Assembly: GCF_000003815.2 (NCBI RefSeq) | Contig: NC_049992.1 | Location: 7,234,344-7,298,343 of the forward strand | Direction of reading: 5' to 3' | DNA from: Branchiostoma floridae | Lineage: Eukaryota; Chordata; Leptocardii; Amphioxiformes; Branchiostomatidae | Length of the DNA stretch: 64,000 nt | Shown: positions 24,801 through 39,533 of the stretch, in pieces | Numbering within the stretch: position 1 is the stretch's first letter | Layout of the letters: every line of letters starts with the position of its first letter | The notes under the pieces: generated by a model | Told to the model about the DNA's origin: nothing | Database searches by the model: none | What the model saw: the letters and a program-made list of their open reading frames with translations, nothing else | Made by a program: the position numbers and the translations under genes

Positions 24801-27059
24801 GAGACAAGAAACCTGCATGGCGATGACTGCTCCCTGTTACCCAAACTTAGCCCAGACATAATAAAATGTCGGAACGACATTCCTGTACATGCAGGAACTA
24901 CTGACAGAAACAAACACTGATTCTTTGCCTTGTTCTTGTCTTGTCTCTAGCTATCTAACCATAAGGCCTACCCAATCTAACTTTAACCTTTTAAGTAAAA
25001 ATTCTGCAACAGGACAATATTAAAATAAGCCTTTGGCTCTGGCTGTCCCCCTACTATGCTGATGTGCAGCTAAACCAACGTCAACTCTACTTTAGTGTTC
25101 GCATTCTAGCTTCATACTTTTCTTTCAAATCTGACATCCAAGACACTATATTGGTGTGGCCCAAAGAATGAATAGAAAGAAAAAGATTGAAAAAGGGTCA
25201 TTAAGTTTACAGCCTACAAGGTTATAAATGTTTTTACTAGTGGCTTAGCCGAGCTCCATTATGAGGTCCCTATTTTACCCCCTGCCGGTTTATGGACCGA
25301 TCCATTAACAGAACTACTTTGTTCGTGCTCATCATTTTGGGGTAGTTAACCGATTTACGCTAATACCAAAAAGCTGCTTTGTCCACATCACAAACTTCAG
25401 CAAATGTAGTCTTGCTGCTTTGCAAATGGTGCAGCTTGCATAAATTACATGAACTCTAATACAACGGCGGGCGATCTCGGTCGATACCGGGTATTTATTC
25501 CGCACATTTCACGTCTTTTGATGTTCCTGTTCGATTAAATCAGGAGGGTCGTCCATCAGTGGTGTTGTGTGCGCTTATTAATGGTCCTTGTACGCTTTCT
25601 TGGAGTATCTTTCTTGCTTAGATCACGCGGTGACATTGACAGATACACCGTTTTTGGATAAACGTCATCCACTGATGAACACTACACTATAGGACACCGT
25701 GTGGTAGGGCCTGGCAAAGTGAATAGTTCGTTTCACAGGCAAACTTCCTATTATCAACCTCACGGTTCAAGTGAATACTTCTTGAAGAGTAATATTCCCC
25801 ACTTACAGAAGCTCTAGGTTCTGTGGACTAGTAGAGTGACCACCTGTCCAGAAAGACCAAATTTTATCCGTCCCCTGAGTGGTCTTCTGGGGTAGTTTTG
25901 ACCATACAGAAGAAAAATCATGCTCTGATGACATCATCTACAAGCTATCTCGACTTTCTTCAAAAACTAGCCAGGCCAAAAATCTCTCTCTGCTTCCCAG
26001 ACCTTACAAGTTCGCCCGCTTGTTAGAAAGAAAGAACTGACAAGACTTATTGGAGTAATCCTCTGTCCTCCAGCCTGGCCTACATGTATGGTCATGGGTG
26101 GGGTGATCTGAAACGCAGGAATTTCCCTGCATGCCAGCCACAAATCCCTACTTTTCTCACAATGTTGAGATACTTAACATCGTCCCTAGTTCGGTGTTTC
26201 CAGGTTGGTGAAAAGAGAGAGAGAGAGATTTCTACTCTTCAACGCTTGGGTGATGGGGAAAGCTGTACAAAGGAAGGTCGCTCAAGGTCGGTCTGATTGG
26301 GACAGTGTCTGTGTGGTTCCACATTCAGAAGTTGATCTTCTGATCTTCGGCTTTCAAGTTCTGAGGAGCAAGCGGGCCGTGTGAAGTCACTTGATTAGTT
26401 CTCGATGTTAAAACAAAAAGGACAAAATATCTCCCTTTGGGCTGATGGGGGATACGCAGGCCTAACCAGTGGAATGGCAGCTATATGCATGATCTAGTCA
26501 CGCTAACTTTACATATGAAATAAGAAGACATCTCGCAAGTGTTAAGTATGTGGTACAGAAACAAGACAGCAAGTGATCACTTTGGATGTCAATTTCTACA
26601 GTCCTGTTGCTACGGTTATTAAAAATCGTTTATTTGAAACATTTCTTACCACTGCATGAATGCTCTGGTCTAGATTGCTACAATTATCTTGAAAATGAAA
26701 TGAAACTGACATGACTTTTACTTTTAGTTTTATGCAATCATAAATTAAGATGTTCATTTGTGTCCTGAAATAAAGGAACTCTCTTCTGAGGCCCTATCCT
26801 AATGTTTTATAGTAAATTATACCCCTTATCTTAAGCTGCTACACAGGGTAAGAAGAACTGGAATATCTTGGTGGCTCCTCGCCAATGCAGATGACTCCTA
26901 AGCCGGCTTCTTTCCTTCGGACACGGCCCACAGCGAAGACAGGCATGCCGGCACACGACGACCCTCGGCTACATCCTCGCACGTACTGCTGCCCTCGCTA
27001 ATATTTACTGCGCTATTTTCTCCATCCTCTATCTCAGAGGACTCTCGAAGCCAGCGCTG

Positions 27060-27085
27060 TAAATAGCCAATCAAGATGGCTCTCT
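27060..27085 (+). promoter_or_regulatory. CCAAT plus YY1-like motif
   Basis: AGCCAATCAAGATGGCTC combines a CCAAT box and an AAGATGGC core resembling YY1 sites. It lies at the end of a GC-richer stretch (about 26890-27110) in intron 3. Motif-level evidence only. Confidence 0.25.
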
Positions 27086-29140
27086 GTGCCGTAAATCTTG
27101 ACTAGTTTATATCCCAGTCCATCCATTTCTCTTGGGGGGAAAAACAGATCTTGTTGTAAGCTCATTAACACCCAGTTATCTGTGCTAAACAACAAATGGA
27201 ACCAGCAATTAGGTTTGGATATTTAAAGGTTTTTAAACGGCGAATCGTTAATTGGTAACCGTTGATGTTGTATTCAGAACTGCTTCAGAGATTTGATGCA
27301 TCATAAATATTTCCATAAAAGTCACAATCGGAATCCTTATGATTCAAGGTCCAGTACCTAATGGATGTTTTGACATTTACACGACCTAACCGGTGTGAAA
27401 ATGGGAGGGCAGTGCATTAAAGACCCGGGCAGTGGTACCATAAAACACGACGGAAATACAACCTGCTATCACATATTTCAAGCCATTTTTCCACATTACA
27501 GTGTCAAAGACGATAAATTTCTACTGGTAGATAAAGATAAGTACTTAAAGTAGTAGAATGATTGTTAAAAGCTGAAGTTAAATTTAGAATTGTAAAGAAA
27601 ACTGTATAAAGAACATGAGTTTTTGAAAAATTCAAATGGCCTGAATAAGTTACATGCTATGTTGAGGCTATGAATAGGAGATCCAGATTACACAAGACAG
27701 ACTGACGCTTGCATCCTAGATCAGTCCGTTGCTGGAAGCGTAAGCCTAATACCCTTATCAAGCCCCTACCAGATGCTACGCTGGTTTTAATTCAATTACC
27801 ACGTTGTTCGTATAGATTTGAACAAGTCCTGCAAGTGCTCTGATGCAAAATTTCTTGCAGGTAGACTGAGCAGTGGAATCATATATACATAAGGAGAGAT
27901 GCTGAGAGCTATCATATTTAGTATTCTGGCCATGTAAAATGTCGCTGAGAGAATCAATTCATTTTCCTCACATTTTAGGGGAAAGAACCAAGCGAGGCTG
28001 ACGCGTTCTGGGCCCAAGCACCCGTGCTGCAATAACGCTCGATTCCTGCTATACATCAGCTTCATGAGAGGAGGGAAGACAATTTTCTGAGCATGCTGCG
28101 ATCTCTCACCTTTGGAAACCATTACAGCCCGACCCAGGGAGCGACCATGATCATTATCGAAAGGCTACGATGAAATCCAATTTTTGGGACATCCGGAAAT
28201 GCTACAGAGGAGGAAAAACTCTAACCCAGAGGGATTACGGTCTCCGCATCTTGGCAGAAATTGCGTCAGGGCTACCAGTGGTTTGAACGATAGGAATGGC
28301 TTAGGGTGATAAAGGGTCGGTAGATGAAGATGGAACTTTGACATTCAGTGCTGTCTGGATGTGCCTGTCTGGTGTCTTCCCAGCCAGTCACTCGGAAAAC
28401 GGGAAAACGGCACGAACAAGTGCGTGCAACGCATGCATCACAGCGCACCACATGCCCTGCAACGCCTACTAAGGTCTCGTAGAGCACTCAGAACACTATA
28501 ATGCTGCAACTTTTCTGCTTTGACAGACGACTGTCGTCTTCAATACCGTGCTAAACTTATAGGCGCTGCAATTCTTTTTTCTGAAAGTGCAAATGAGATG
28601 ACCAGATCCCACATCAGTAGATACTCTACAGCTAAGCTCCCTAACCAATGCCTCACTGCCCAAGCCACGAAATCAATAAAGTCAATATAAATCTACATTC
28701 ATGTCCACCAGCCAAGTGGCCCAGATATCGACAGGCAAACCCGACGGCTGCTCCGAGAACATTGCTCTTTGTACGCAGAAACAAAGGAACTAATGAAGGA
28801 ACTCTGAATAACGGCTTGTGACAAATGTGAAGTACTTCCTGATGTTTGAATAGTGGCGGACACAGTTTGAACAAATGTAGAACGATGCGCTTCAGTAGCA
28901 AATTGGAGACTGACTGTATCTTCCAGCTGTGTAAAGTAGTTGGAGATGTGTGCTGTTGTAATTAAAAGAGATAGTCTACAGAATAGCCTTCTCAAATTGG
29001 CTTTTCTTAAATCACCAGGATCTTGGAGGAATTCGCAGACAGTTTAAACGGATGTGAGGAGACATAAAAAATGAAGCTTTCACATTTCAAGTTCGTAGAG
29101 CAATAAACAAGGGATGAATAGGTACATCCATGCCTGAATA

Positions 29141-29314
29141 CAGTGGAAGCCATTTAATTGCAAGTCGGATAAACGCACACTTCGGTCAATTGCACGGAAT
29201 CCCCAAATCCCGTGGCGGTGCGGTCCAAGTGGGTAACTTCGCATTATCGCACACGCCGGATAACTGCACGGAATTCACTAGTAAATTGGGTGTGCAATTA
29301 AGCGGCTTCCAGTG
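29141..29314. mobile_element. 174-bp TA-flanked MITE, Tc1/mariner-pogo (Tigger)-like
   Basis: The element lies between TA dinucleotides (29139-29140 and 29315-29316). It begins CAGTGGAAGCC and its other end, read inverted, begins CACTGGAAGCC. The inverted repeat runs about 24 bp to a shared TTAATTGCA, with a few mismatches. Inside, two related blocks (CGGATAA, CGCACAC and TGCACGGAAT) recur as subterminal repeats. TA target duplication, a CAG-type end and TTAATTGC-type motifs are typical of Tigger/pogo MITEs. It encodes nothing. The family assignment is inferred from the ends only. Confidence 0.75.
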
Positions 29315-32300
29315 TATAAGGTAAATGTGCCATCAATTATATACCTGGGCCTTGACTTTCTACAAGAGTAAAATACACGCACAGTATGTGCTAGGTCTCG
29401 TTTAATTTTCCTCTCCTTGGTAACATTTATCTGCTTTCACATGATTCATGTCTGTCATTACTTCCTTATTACCGGCGCTTACTTAATGCCCTTGATTGCT
29501 CGTTAATACATGTATTTATAGCAGAGCTTAATTTTACAAATTGGCTGCATTAACATTCTAATCAATTTTGTATTAAGATGCTTGAGAAGCTGAAAGGATT
29601 GTACAAATGCATTCATGCAAGAACTTGAAGAAGCAAAGTTTCTTGTAAAACTCTTCGTCAAAATTCTACAGCATTTTGTTTGCCATTGCATTAGTATATT
29701 TCAAAGCTTGTATGTAACAGATATTCAGGGATGACAGTCCCTTCAAGTTTCAATACGAAATGCCATAGAGCAACTAAAGGACAAACGTTTGTGTGGTCTA
29801 GTACAAAAAACATCCTGCAACATATATCCTGCTAAAACACAGGTCCTCCATTGTTCCTGGGCTATCTGGTGTTGCCAAAGAATCCCAACCATTCCTCAAC
29901 ATCTTTTCTAAGACAGTTTCAAGGACACAGTCATTTCCTTGGCAACATTTCCTTTTGCGAGGGAACAGACCCAAGAACTTGCAGTGTCTAGCTTTCTGAC
30001 AGATTTCAATTGATATATAAATCTATATATGCGGCTATCAGTTAAATTTTGTACACACAATTTGAGGGAGCATCGGTTAGCATCCAGTTTTCTTCGCAAT
30101 ATTTTCATTTTGTTGCTTTGTTACAATTTTTCCTCCTGCCTCAAAACCAAGGAAACAGATTGGTGCAGCCTCATACACATCTGATCAGTAACCCACCCCA
30201 CACTCGCTCGCTCTCCGAACTACAGCTACACTAACAGATTTAGGTCATCAGTGATAAAACGCGCTGATATCTGATGATTTCAGATGAATACAAATCAGAC
30301 AGGGAAGGCTCCTCTGGGTGGTTTGGGTGCAAGCGGTGTAATGGCTATTGAATAAGGAATCAAATGTTCATCATTGTTCAATCTCCCCGCCACTAAGCGT
30401 CGCTCGGAAAAGCGGCCATCTGACCGGAGAGGCTCCTCACCAACCACAGCGAGCTACGGAGAAATCGAAGCTCTTTGATGGCGGTTTAATTACAAAGATC
30501 GGCTTGTCAAGTACTGACAGGAAACACGGGTTGTATGACCAAGCTGTTAAAATGAAAAGCAACGCATGATGAGACAGAAAAGCTGTCCGACGAGGTTACC
30601 CAGTAACACCAGTATCCGTGCTCCACTGGGGTAAATCACTGCATCAAACCACTCCAAGTGTTTGCCCCTTATCTAGAGGTTGTTCCTCTCAAACACAACA
30701 TTGTAGGGATAAGAGAGGGATTGAGGTCGGAGGGTCGGTTGCCCTTGACAACGGGCCCGAAGTACGATAGCCGGCCAGGCTTTGGGGAAAGATAAAGTAT
30801 CGTAACACAGATCGCAACATGCCATCTCAAGGTTTTCCCTTTGATAAGGTATTAACTTAAAATCCTTCCCACACATATTGGTGCGCAGGGTCGAGGTACT
30901 CTCCATTACTATAGCTCTTAGGTCATACTTTTGTGCAAGCATTACAACAGGGGGCTATTCCAGTATTGAAATGACACTACCATTAGCTATCTGTAATGAA
31001 TGAACATTCAAATGTTATGTTTAAAACAACGTAAAATACTGTACTGCAAATAAAAGATATGGTAGGACTTTTGATACTAACAAAACTTCTTAATGACGGG
31101 ATCTATTTTAATCCCGCTTTCTCCATTTTGTGAGTTAAGAACATATCAGGCAGGTAATGAGATTGCCTGTGACTGACAGAATTGGGTTGAACTGCTAGAG
31201 AATTCCTTTCAAATTTAACCCAAGTCAGTGGCTAATAATACTCAACAATAGTACAAACCTGAGCACCTTTCCGAACTGTCAGAAAGGGCACTTGGATTAT
31301 CATTTTGATATCTAAAATTTTCCAGTCAAGTCTTGAGATGGCTGAGTATCTAGCAGTCACAAATGCTCTGTATGTATCTCAAAATGTTGCCAGTGGTTTT
31401 GATTTTGCAGCTTTTTATTGTAACCTTTCCAATGCAGAATCATGACATCATATTTTCGATGCAATACTTCTGTACCACAGAACTGTTTCACCCGTAAATT
31501 TACAACACCCCTTTCCTTCCTATCCTGAAATAAAATCATTATATCACATTTCAAATGTATTACAAAACCATTTCAACTACGATTTTAAAACACCACGTAA
31601 CTCTTCTTTTCCTTCCTATCCTGACATGAAACCACCGTGAAAACAAATGAGTACTTTCAGTACATTGTAAAGCCAGGTCGGTGCCTACAGCAGTATGGCG
31701 TTCTGGTCCAGTTGACTTTAGCTCTTTTATATCCCTCTGACCCGCATTCTGCCCTCTGACAGAAAATGTCTGCAGGACGTTTTTACCCTATTATTATCCG
31801 GGCTCAGGAAGGTCAGTTTTATAGAACTGGGTTAGGGGTTGACTGCAGAGGTTGGACCTTTGCCACGGGCGGCTGGCGTGAAAATTGGCAGAGCGGGTGG
31901 GCCTTTCACCGGGACAGGAACGGAGAGTGGCTGACCCTGGGTTCATGTCAGGAGAATGAGACATTTTGGGTTTCATTTACACCGCAGATTTACCTCCTGT
32001 TGTCCTTCAGATTAACACACAAGATCTGGAGATGGGAGCCATAATCATGTCCAGATTGCCTTATCTCAAGTTCATTCCATAGCCATGTCTTTGACGGCCC
32101 TTTACTTCTTGTCTTCTCTTAACCTTGTCTTAACGGACTGACAATTTTTGTACGATCATCAACCATCTGTTCAACATGGAAAGGCAGCAACAGCGACTGC
32201 ACAAAACAAAAGAAAACACTGAAGTATTAGAGTGTTTTCAAGAACTAAAAACTTTTTTGCCCAAAGGACAGACTTTTGTGCAGACAAACATTTCCATTTA

Positions 32301-35300
32301 CCACCATCTGGTGAATGTTGAAAAGCTGTCTTTGACAACAGCAACAACGACTGTGAAAAACATCATTAGCATAACACAGTCTGATGAAGTGGGGCAAGAG
32401 CAGCCTGCCATATTTGCATGACACCTGATGATTCCACTTCATTACAGACACTTTCACCTCATTTCCATCTATGTAACATTAACACCCCCGATGTGCGGTA
32501 ATTTGTGCAATCACATCAGCGGACGCGTCACCCGGGAGATTAAAACCTGATTACAAAGGGTCATAAATTTGTAACAATCCTGTCAGTTCGTCCTGACGGC
32601 TTTTCGCTGATTGCTTTTCTTTCCACCTGTATGAGCAAGGTTTTGCTTTCTTTTGCATATCCAAAAAACTCTTGAATCTTCTACTAAAAATAGCCATTTT
32701 GCAGAAAAATTGTGCAAATGTCAAAAGCAAATGCAGGGAAGTAGTTTTCTTTTGTGAATATTTGAGGTCTAAAACAGCAAAAAGAAACTGTTTTACAGAG
32801 TCTGACATTATCTTCGTATTACAGCCACACGTACAAATGATATACAAACGTAGATAGGCTAAAAATCATCTTCCTTCCCCTAACTAATGAACGTTCTCTG
32901 ATTTTCTGATTGCATCGGCTGTTCTTCCCAGTATTGCCTTTAAATTGAAGACATTTGGTAATGGATTTGAACCCCGACAGGGTTCGGGCTCGGTTCATAA
33001 ATCTCTGCCGACAGAATGCAATAAATACTACATAGCTGCCAGCCTCTTTCCATTTGTTATGAGGTACAAAATTGCCTCTCTGTAGCTCGTTGTATGTATC
33101 AAAATGGGTGCCAATTTCCACCCGGCTTATACTGTTGCACTGTATGGGTCCCAAGTGTGAAGAGATGCAAAGTGGACTGGAAAACTTTCCATGTAATGTC
33201 TGACCGTTTCCAAAACCATATCCAGTTGCTTGAGTAACTAATTTTTGGCGCATCTTATTACCTGGATGTCTAACCTACATTGACGTTTGCATGTAATAAA
33301 AAAATAGACATTTTGGTCACCTTCTGTGCTATATATACCTTTTGATTTCAAATATTCTCTTCTTATGTTTATCTTGTAAAATTGTGTTTAAGATGGTGGG
33401 ACTAGAGGACGCCAAAACTTGACCTTTTCATAGTCGGCTCATGAACGGCCAAAGGGCAGGTCAAGGTGAAGGTCAGTAAGATGTCAAAATCAATCGAATT
33501 CCTGCCAGTAATCATTGTCTCTTTGGCCCTGAGGTATGTTACAGTTAAATAGTCAGAAATAAAGCTTAATTCACATTTCAGAGAGCTCATGGATCAGATT
33601 TTTTTTAAATGGTCTAAAAAAATTTATCACCTGAGTTCAACTAATTTCAAACTTCAAATGGTTGTTTCTATCGTTTTATATTATACAAATGTATAAATAT
33701 AAAACATACTCATACAAAGGGAATTGTATTTTTTGGTCACTTGCAATTAGCCCACGGGCAAGAATTTGCAACTTGTATTATCCAAATGGGTGGGGTGTAT
33801 TTAGGGGCAATATCAGACAAATTAGAGCTGGCTTACTGTTTGTATTTCCACCTGTAATTGCTGTTTTGGTTTGGGAATAAAAACAGAATGAAACATTGTC
33901 CGGATGCAATTTTCCTCGGCGAAAAAGATTAGACTCAATTTTCTTAGTAATAACCCGGCACCTAAAACAACTCATTCTCTTTATACGACTTTTTCCAGGT
34001 GGACAGGATTACGAAACAACAGGGGGGACCTGGGAAGCAGAGATTTTCATGGACGTTCCATTGCCAAGGGGTCAGCACCTGACAGACTGGCTCCATTTTA
34101 GCGGGTCATTAGCGAGTGGTGGAAAGACAGATGCCCTAAGCAGAGGGGTCTCCCCAGTTACTGCGTCCCCCTGCCTGCGTTTCAACACCAATTGTCAAAA
34201 CAGACTCACGGCTCCTGCGCTATATAAGGGGGCGATGTGTTGCTATGGGCCAGAGAGGCGCCAAGATGCATTCTTGACATTGTGGAGTCAGTAGGGCATG
34301 TGCCATGGGGAGGGGCGATGCAGTCCCCAGTATGACAACAGATAGTGCTTTCTAATGTTGGGAACATGGGAGAATTGTCCACCACGCTCCTCCCAAGTCA
34401 ATACAACAGTTAGACAACAGACAATATTATAGAAGGACAGGGTCACGGTTTTCTGTTACTGTTAGGCAAGAACCAAAACCTGCCAGGAGCAACAACAGCA
34501 GCATTTGGAAGAATGTACATGTATTGCAGAGGCTGAGTTTCACTGCAGTAACATACGAATGTCTGGCATGTAGCAAACGAAGGGTTAAAAGCCATCGGTT
34601 ATGACAAAGATTTGTTCGACACAAACAACGGGCACCGGAACATCGCCGACATGGGAGAGGGACAACATTCACTCGATGTAACGCCTTGATGCAAATATCA
34701 AACATGATGCTCAAAGAAGGCACTTCCGACCACCAACAACATTGATAACGTGATTGATAGGATCTCCTAAGCATACAGAAGAATGTTTACAAGGGACCAG
34801 AATGGCGAACACTTGAAATTTTCCTGTCACTTAAAACTTCTCCCATTTCACTTACATGTTGCAGGAAGGAGATAAAAATATTTGGAGGTTTGGCATATGC
34901 AAACATTTTAGGCATATTTGGGTATAAAATGTTATAATTGAAAAACATCCTGATATTTTGTGCCCCCCTGTTTACATCCCACAGTGGTATCTCCCAACTA
35001 ACAACTAATGTAGGGTCTTCTCACGAATATATTAGTCTGATGTAAGAGTAATTGGGGGGGCAAACCTGCGCTCACGGCCAGACGTGTGCGCGCCACGATA
35101 CCGGCCCGCCATTCACAACTCAAATTAACTGCTATCAATACAAACGACCACCCAATAGTCTCCTCCCTGCAATCCACCCTGACATCACGTACCCAATTTT
35201 AGAGGGTACGTCAAGCCACATGCCCGGCACACAAACGTGGCCAGGCTATTTTTCTATCAACCCAACATGACAATAAACCATTATTATAGCTTTCAAGTCA

Positions 35301-35640
35301 TGGTCACAATAGTCAAGAACCATATATTCATTGTCGTCTGCTATAGACGATCTGTAGACATTTTATTACATCCATCATAACAACAAATTGAGAGGTGGTA
35401 TCTTGTTGTATCAACAATATAAATAATTGGAGCTACAAATCAGTTTGCATGTTTCTTTTTGTAAGAGAGAATGTTTTCAGTTACATTTACACAGACAGAT
35501 TGTTATCACATCAGGGCTGGAGTAAGTGTTTTACAAATTCAGGGTTGCTGAGGGAGGTCCCGCAATGACGTCCGCTCGCCTGCGTTTCGCACTCGCTCTC
35601 TGTAATCCTGCGTGTTTGCTCGCACCAATTATTTTCTACA

Positions 35641-35809
35641 CCTCAATTCAAAGCCGTGAGGGCACACTTTCCAATGACATTTTCCAGAAACATTCTCTTT
35701 TATATTCAGAAATACAGAAAGCAGCCTCAATTCAAAGCTGTGATAGGACTCACTTTCCAAGGACGCTTTCCTGAAACATTCTCGTTTTATTCAGAAATAC
35801 AGAAAGCAG
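35641..35809. repeat. Tandem duplication, two 84-bp units
   Basis: Both units begin cctcaattcaaagc and end ttcagaaatacagaaagcag (starts 35641 and 35725). The 84-bp period is a multiple of three, which keeps a plus-strand frame open across the copies, but no protein family is recognisable. Confidence 0.85.
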
Positions 35810-35838
35810 CCAGCCTTTCCTGTAAGTGGCATCTCTTA

Positions 35839-36089
35839 GCATCCCCCGGACAGCTAGTGCAGACTCCTACAAATCCTACTTTTGCTCCCTTACTTCCTAT
35901 CTCAGAGGCCCATCTCTTATTACTGTGCCATTATTGGCCCTCTGATGATGTTTCCAAATCATTTTTCTTTTCCGGTTGTATATCACGGCATCCCCTGACA
36001 GCCATTGCAGACTGTTAGGTGGGCTACTTCCCCGACTATCTCGGGATCCATCTCTTGTTACCGTCCCATTATTGGACTTCAGAGGATCG
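35839..36089. repeat. Tandem duplication, period 149 bp
   Basis: Units start at 35839 and 35988. They share gcatccc ... gacagc, tgcagact, then catctctt ... ccattattgg and a final cagaggat-type motif. It begins 30 bp after the 84-bp duplication, so two independent duplications adjoin. Confidence 0.7.
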
Positions 36090-39000
36090 TTTAACCGTCT
36101 TCCCGGTATCTCCGCACAACAGAGACAGAATTACTCACCGGTTTCGCCACGACAGGGAGGCAATCAGTGCCCTACCGGGCTTCAAGACGCTCTGCTAATC
36201 TTAGAATCAAGAGACAATCAATGAGGTTTACTTTTTATCGCAGAGAATCGACAAGGAAACTACGAACGCAAGCGCCTCATTTAAAACACTGGGGCCACCT
36301 GTGGAGCATTCCCTGTGTATCTTTAAACTTTTTCCAGGTCCTTAATCAAAAGGGTGTATTTCCCAAGGCAAATCTGAACAATTTGGATGCAAAATTGCTT
36401 TTATGCAGTGCGGCAATATGGAGTAGGAACTGAATGTAAAATAAGACTATCTCACTTTCACATTCAGTGATGAAGTTACTTTTAAAAATGGTGCTGTCTT
36501 TGAAAATCTGTTTTGTCTTACGGAGTGACACAAGGGACCTGGTGTTCCATTTTACATTAGGAAATTTTGTCACAACTGTTACCAACATATTTCCCCACAA
36601 CAGCTGTTATGTGAAGCCGTAGGGAATGTCTCTATTAGGGCTACCTGCCATTGAAGTGAGGCAAAAGTTTCCCTGTGACGTTATTGCAACATATGTGAAC
36701 CCCTCCTTAGTACCAGCTGTTACACAACGCAACAATAGTTTTTCTAATGGCAAATTGACACCTGTGACAGTCATAAAGAGGAATACAATTGATGAGTCCG
36801 AAAACAATAATACGAAAACTTTGGTAGCGACGCTTAACCCCCTCACAAGGCTATGTCCTAAATTCCAATGCCTCTGATATGTTGTTTCAAAGAGAGGAAT
36901 TCAACTCATTTCCATGGGACATAAGTCATATTGTAACTTTTGACTATCAGCTATGTAGTGTCGGCAGATTCGAACAAAGAACGTGTGCGTAATGCTTTCT
37001 CCCTGCTTTCAGAAGTCCCGCCAAAAATCTTAATGGTCTCCTGCCTCCTATGCGTGGAATGCTAACTTAGTCAGAGAGGCAAGGCCTGACGTCTTTGTCT
37101 AACAAGAGGAGCCATCGCACAGGTAAACTCCGCTAAATATTTGCCTTACAAATCCTTACCCCACCCCCAGTAGGTAACGCTCCTCCATAAACACAACACA
37201 ATGTTGACTTTGAATTCAAACATGTGGTTCGTTGGAGCATCTTGAATGCCTTGATTATTTGCCTGAACTCTAAGTTGCAAAAGATCCGTTTGGACTTGAC
37301 TTAGTTGATTTCTTCAGAATAAATGACACTTTCTCAAACGTAAAGTTATCTTGCAACAACCTTAGTTGCAACGAGCAACAAAACATTTTTTCTTCTTGTC
37401 CAAATTTGGTGATGTTTTACGAGTATTCCTCCCTCCCAGGGCAAAACACAATCAGGTCGGAATTACCCAATTTACAGTAGGGCAGGGCAGTGATGTAGAA
37501 ATAATCTCCCAGATTGGGGAAAACCATCACAGTTCCCATCTGGGACGGGGACCTGCTTCATTATAGGTTATGATGGAAATAAGCTCTCGTCAGAGTAATG
37601 TTATAATCTCTGTAACAGGTAATGACTATGGGGCTGTGGAGGGGGGAGGTTGGGGTTTAGGCTTTCTATTACCTCTTACAGATTATGACATTACTTATCC
37701 AATTCTAATAAAAGAACAATTTGCTTTATATCTGCATGGTTAAAAATCTTTTGATTGACATTTACAAGGACACATAAAGAACAATAAAATGTGTCATCTT
37801 CTGACTTCGTCTTTAGACAAACTGCCTCATTTTCTTTCAATTTCAAAGTTTCGATGCCAGGAGAACCAGAAAATGATTTGCCACTGCCCCCCTCCCCCAC
37901 CGAGCGGACACAGCATGAGACAATGATGTGAGGCATGTCCAACATTGCGATTGTGAACCTGGGTGGAAAATTGACAACCATAACCCCGGCCGCAGTGTAA
38001 CTCTTCAAGTTAACCACTGGTGTGTGCAGAAAACTGCTCAGTAGAGTATGTGCAGAAAATCCCTGTCCTTTTCTGCAGTTAGGACGGGCCAAGTCAATTC
38101 TACCTGTTGGTTCTCAGAGTTCACAAAAAATGAATATTCTTTTTCTGACATTTTTTTTCTAAGAGGAAGTTTGTGCTTTGGTACATGTACAGTTTCAAGG
38201 AGTAAATACTAGTATTAGTCAAAGTTAAAATCCTGTCCACAGTTTTTGGTACATAGGGATCTCCGTTTCTATCGCCCTTGGGTCGCACAAGGCACTGACT
38301 GAATAGAAGGCTAGCCCACTGACAGATTGAGTGAATATGCTCAGTTTAAAATTTACATCCAGCTCTGTTTCCATATTAAACTCTTGCTAAATTTTTGATG
38401 TCCTAGAACCAAGAAATGATTTCGTTTGACAGAATGCCAGCCTTGGCAAGGATTGTAGGCAGAGCCTGGAAAAGGAGTTAGTCACAAAAGGTTTCAGATG
38501 GGCGGAAGGTTATCACATTCCAAAAGATCACAGGCGGCGGCAGGCAGGGCTTTTACACAGCAGCTCTGGGAATGGCTCGGAGAAATCTACTCCACTCTTG
38601 GGCATCCTCAAACATCTAAACAGTTAAAACAGCAGTAAATTGTAGGTTTTCTGCCTACACCCCACTGCAGACATTGCAGGCAGATGACATAAAAGCCCAA
38701 TCATTCAATAATATGAATGCCCTACACATCCCATTAAGACCATTACCAACCTAGGAAAGCTCAGGTCTCAACATAAACGACGTCGTCATTTATCCTAGAA
38801 ATCCAAGACAGAGTGACACAACTGACAGGGTTTTTTGAGGACAGCCTGGCTCTTAAAAGTGTCCTTTTACAAGAAAGAAAACTTTGATACAACTCCCTTT
38901 TACACACAAGTAACTGAGACTTTTGGCATTCCTCTGACACTAAGAAGGATGTGCACTCCATTTTCCATTCCCACTTGCAACGTTTCACAGTCATAATCCG

Positions 39001-39533
39001 CGACGAAAGATTGTCTTGGAAGACCTAAAGGTTCATGAATTTTTCATGCTGTTCTACAAAGAAACTTCGGCTGTGAAAATGGAGTTATGATGACCCTCCT
39101 GGTCTGAGCATCACTCGTAGGAGAAAACCGAGTGAAGATGAGAGAAGATGAGGGTCGTTGTATGTCAGGTGTGATGTAGCTCTAAAACATGGACTTTTAT
39201 TGATTTAGCCTGTGTTTTGCCTCTGCCATAGGGGCTACTGTGACTTCTTATGTCATCAATGGATTTGTTTTTAATTTTCTGTTGACTTTGGCCTGGACAT
39301 GAAGCACCATCTATAATATTTTCTTTGAATCTAGACCTATAAATTTACTACTTTTTATGAAGGGTTCACTTTTGCTTTAAAGCAAGTCCGCAACACTTCT
39401 AGCTGGGCCTTTTTGAGACGCCCCAGGAAAGCCAGATTAGTATTTACAACATGCTCTCTTCCTCCTTCCAAGAGGCGAAATTTACGGCACAGTGAGAATA
39501 CCGCTGGCTGCCGTGTGACCTACCCGACGGACG

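Noticed and set aside
25554-25678. Inverted CATCAGTGG pair
   Set aside because: Only about nine bases match across a gap of more than 100 bases. This is expected by chance.
31766-32044. 92-codon plus frame rich in Trp and Gly
   Set aside because: No conserved spacing that fits a known family. Antisense is also open.
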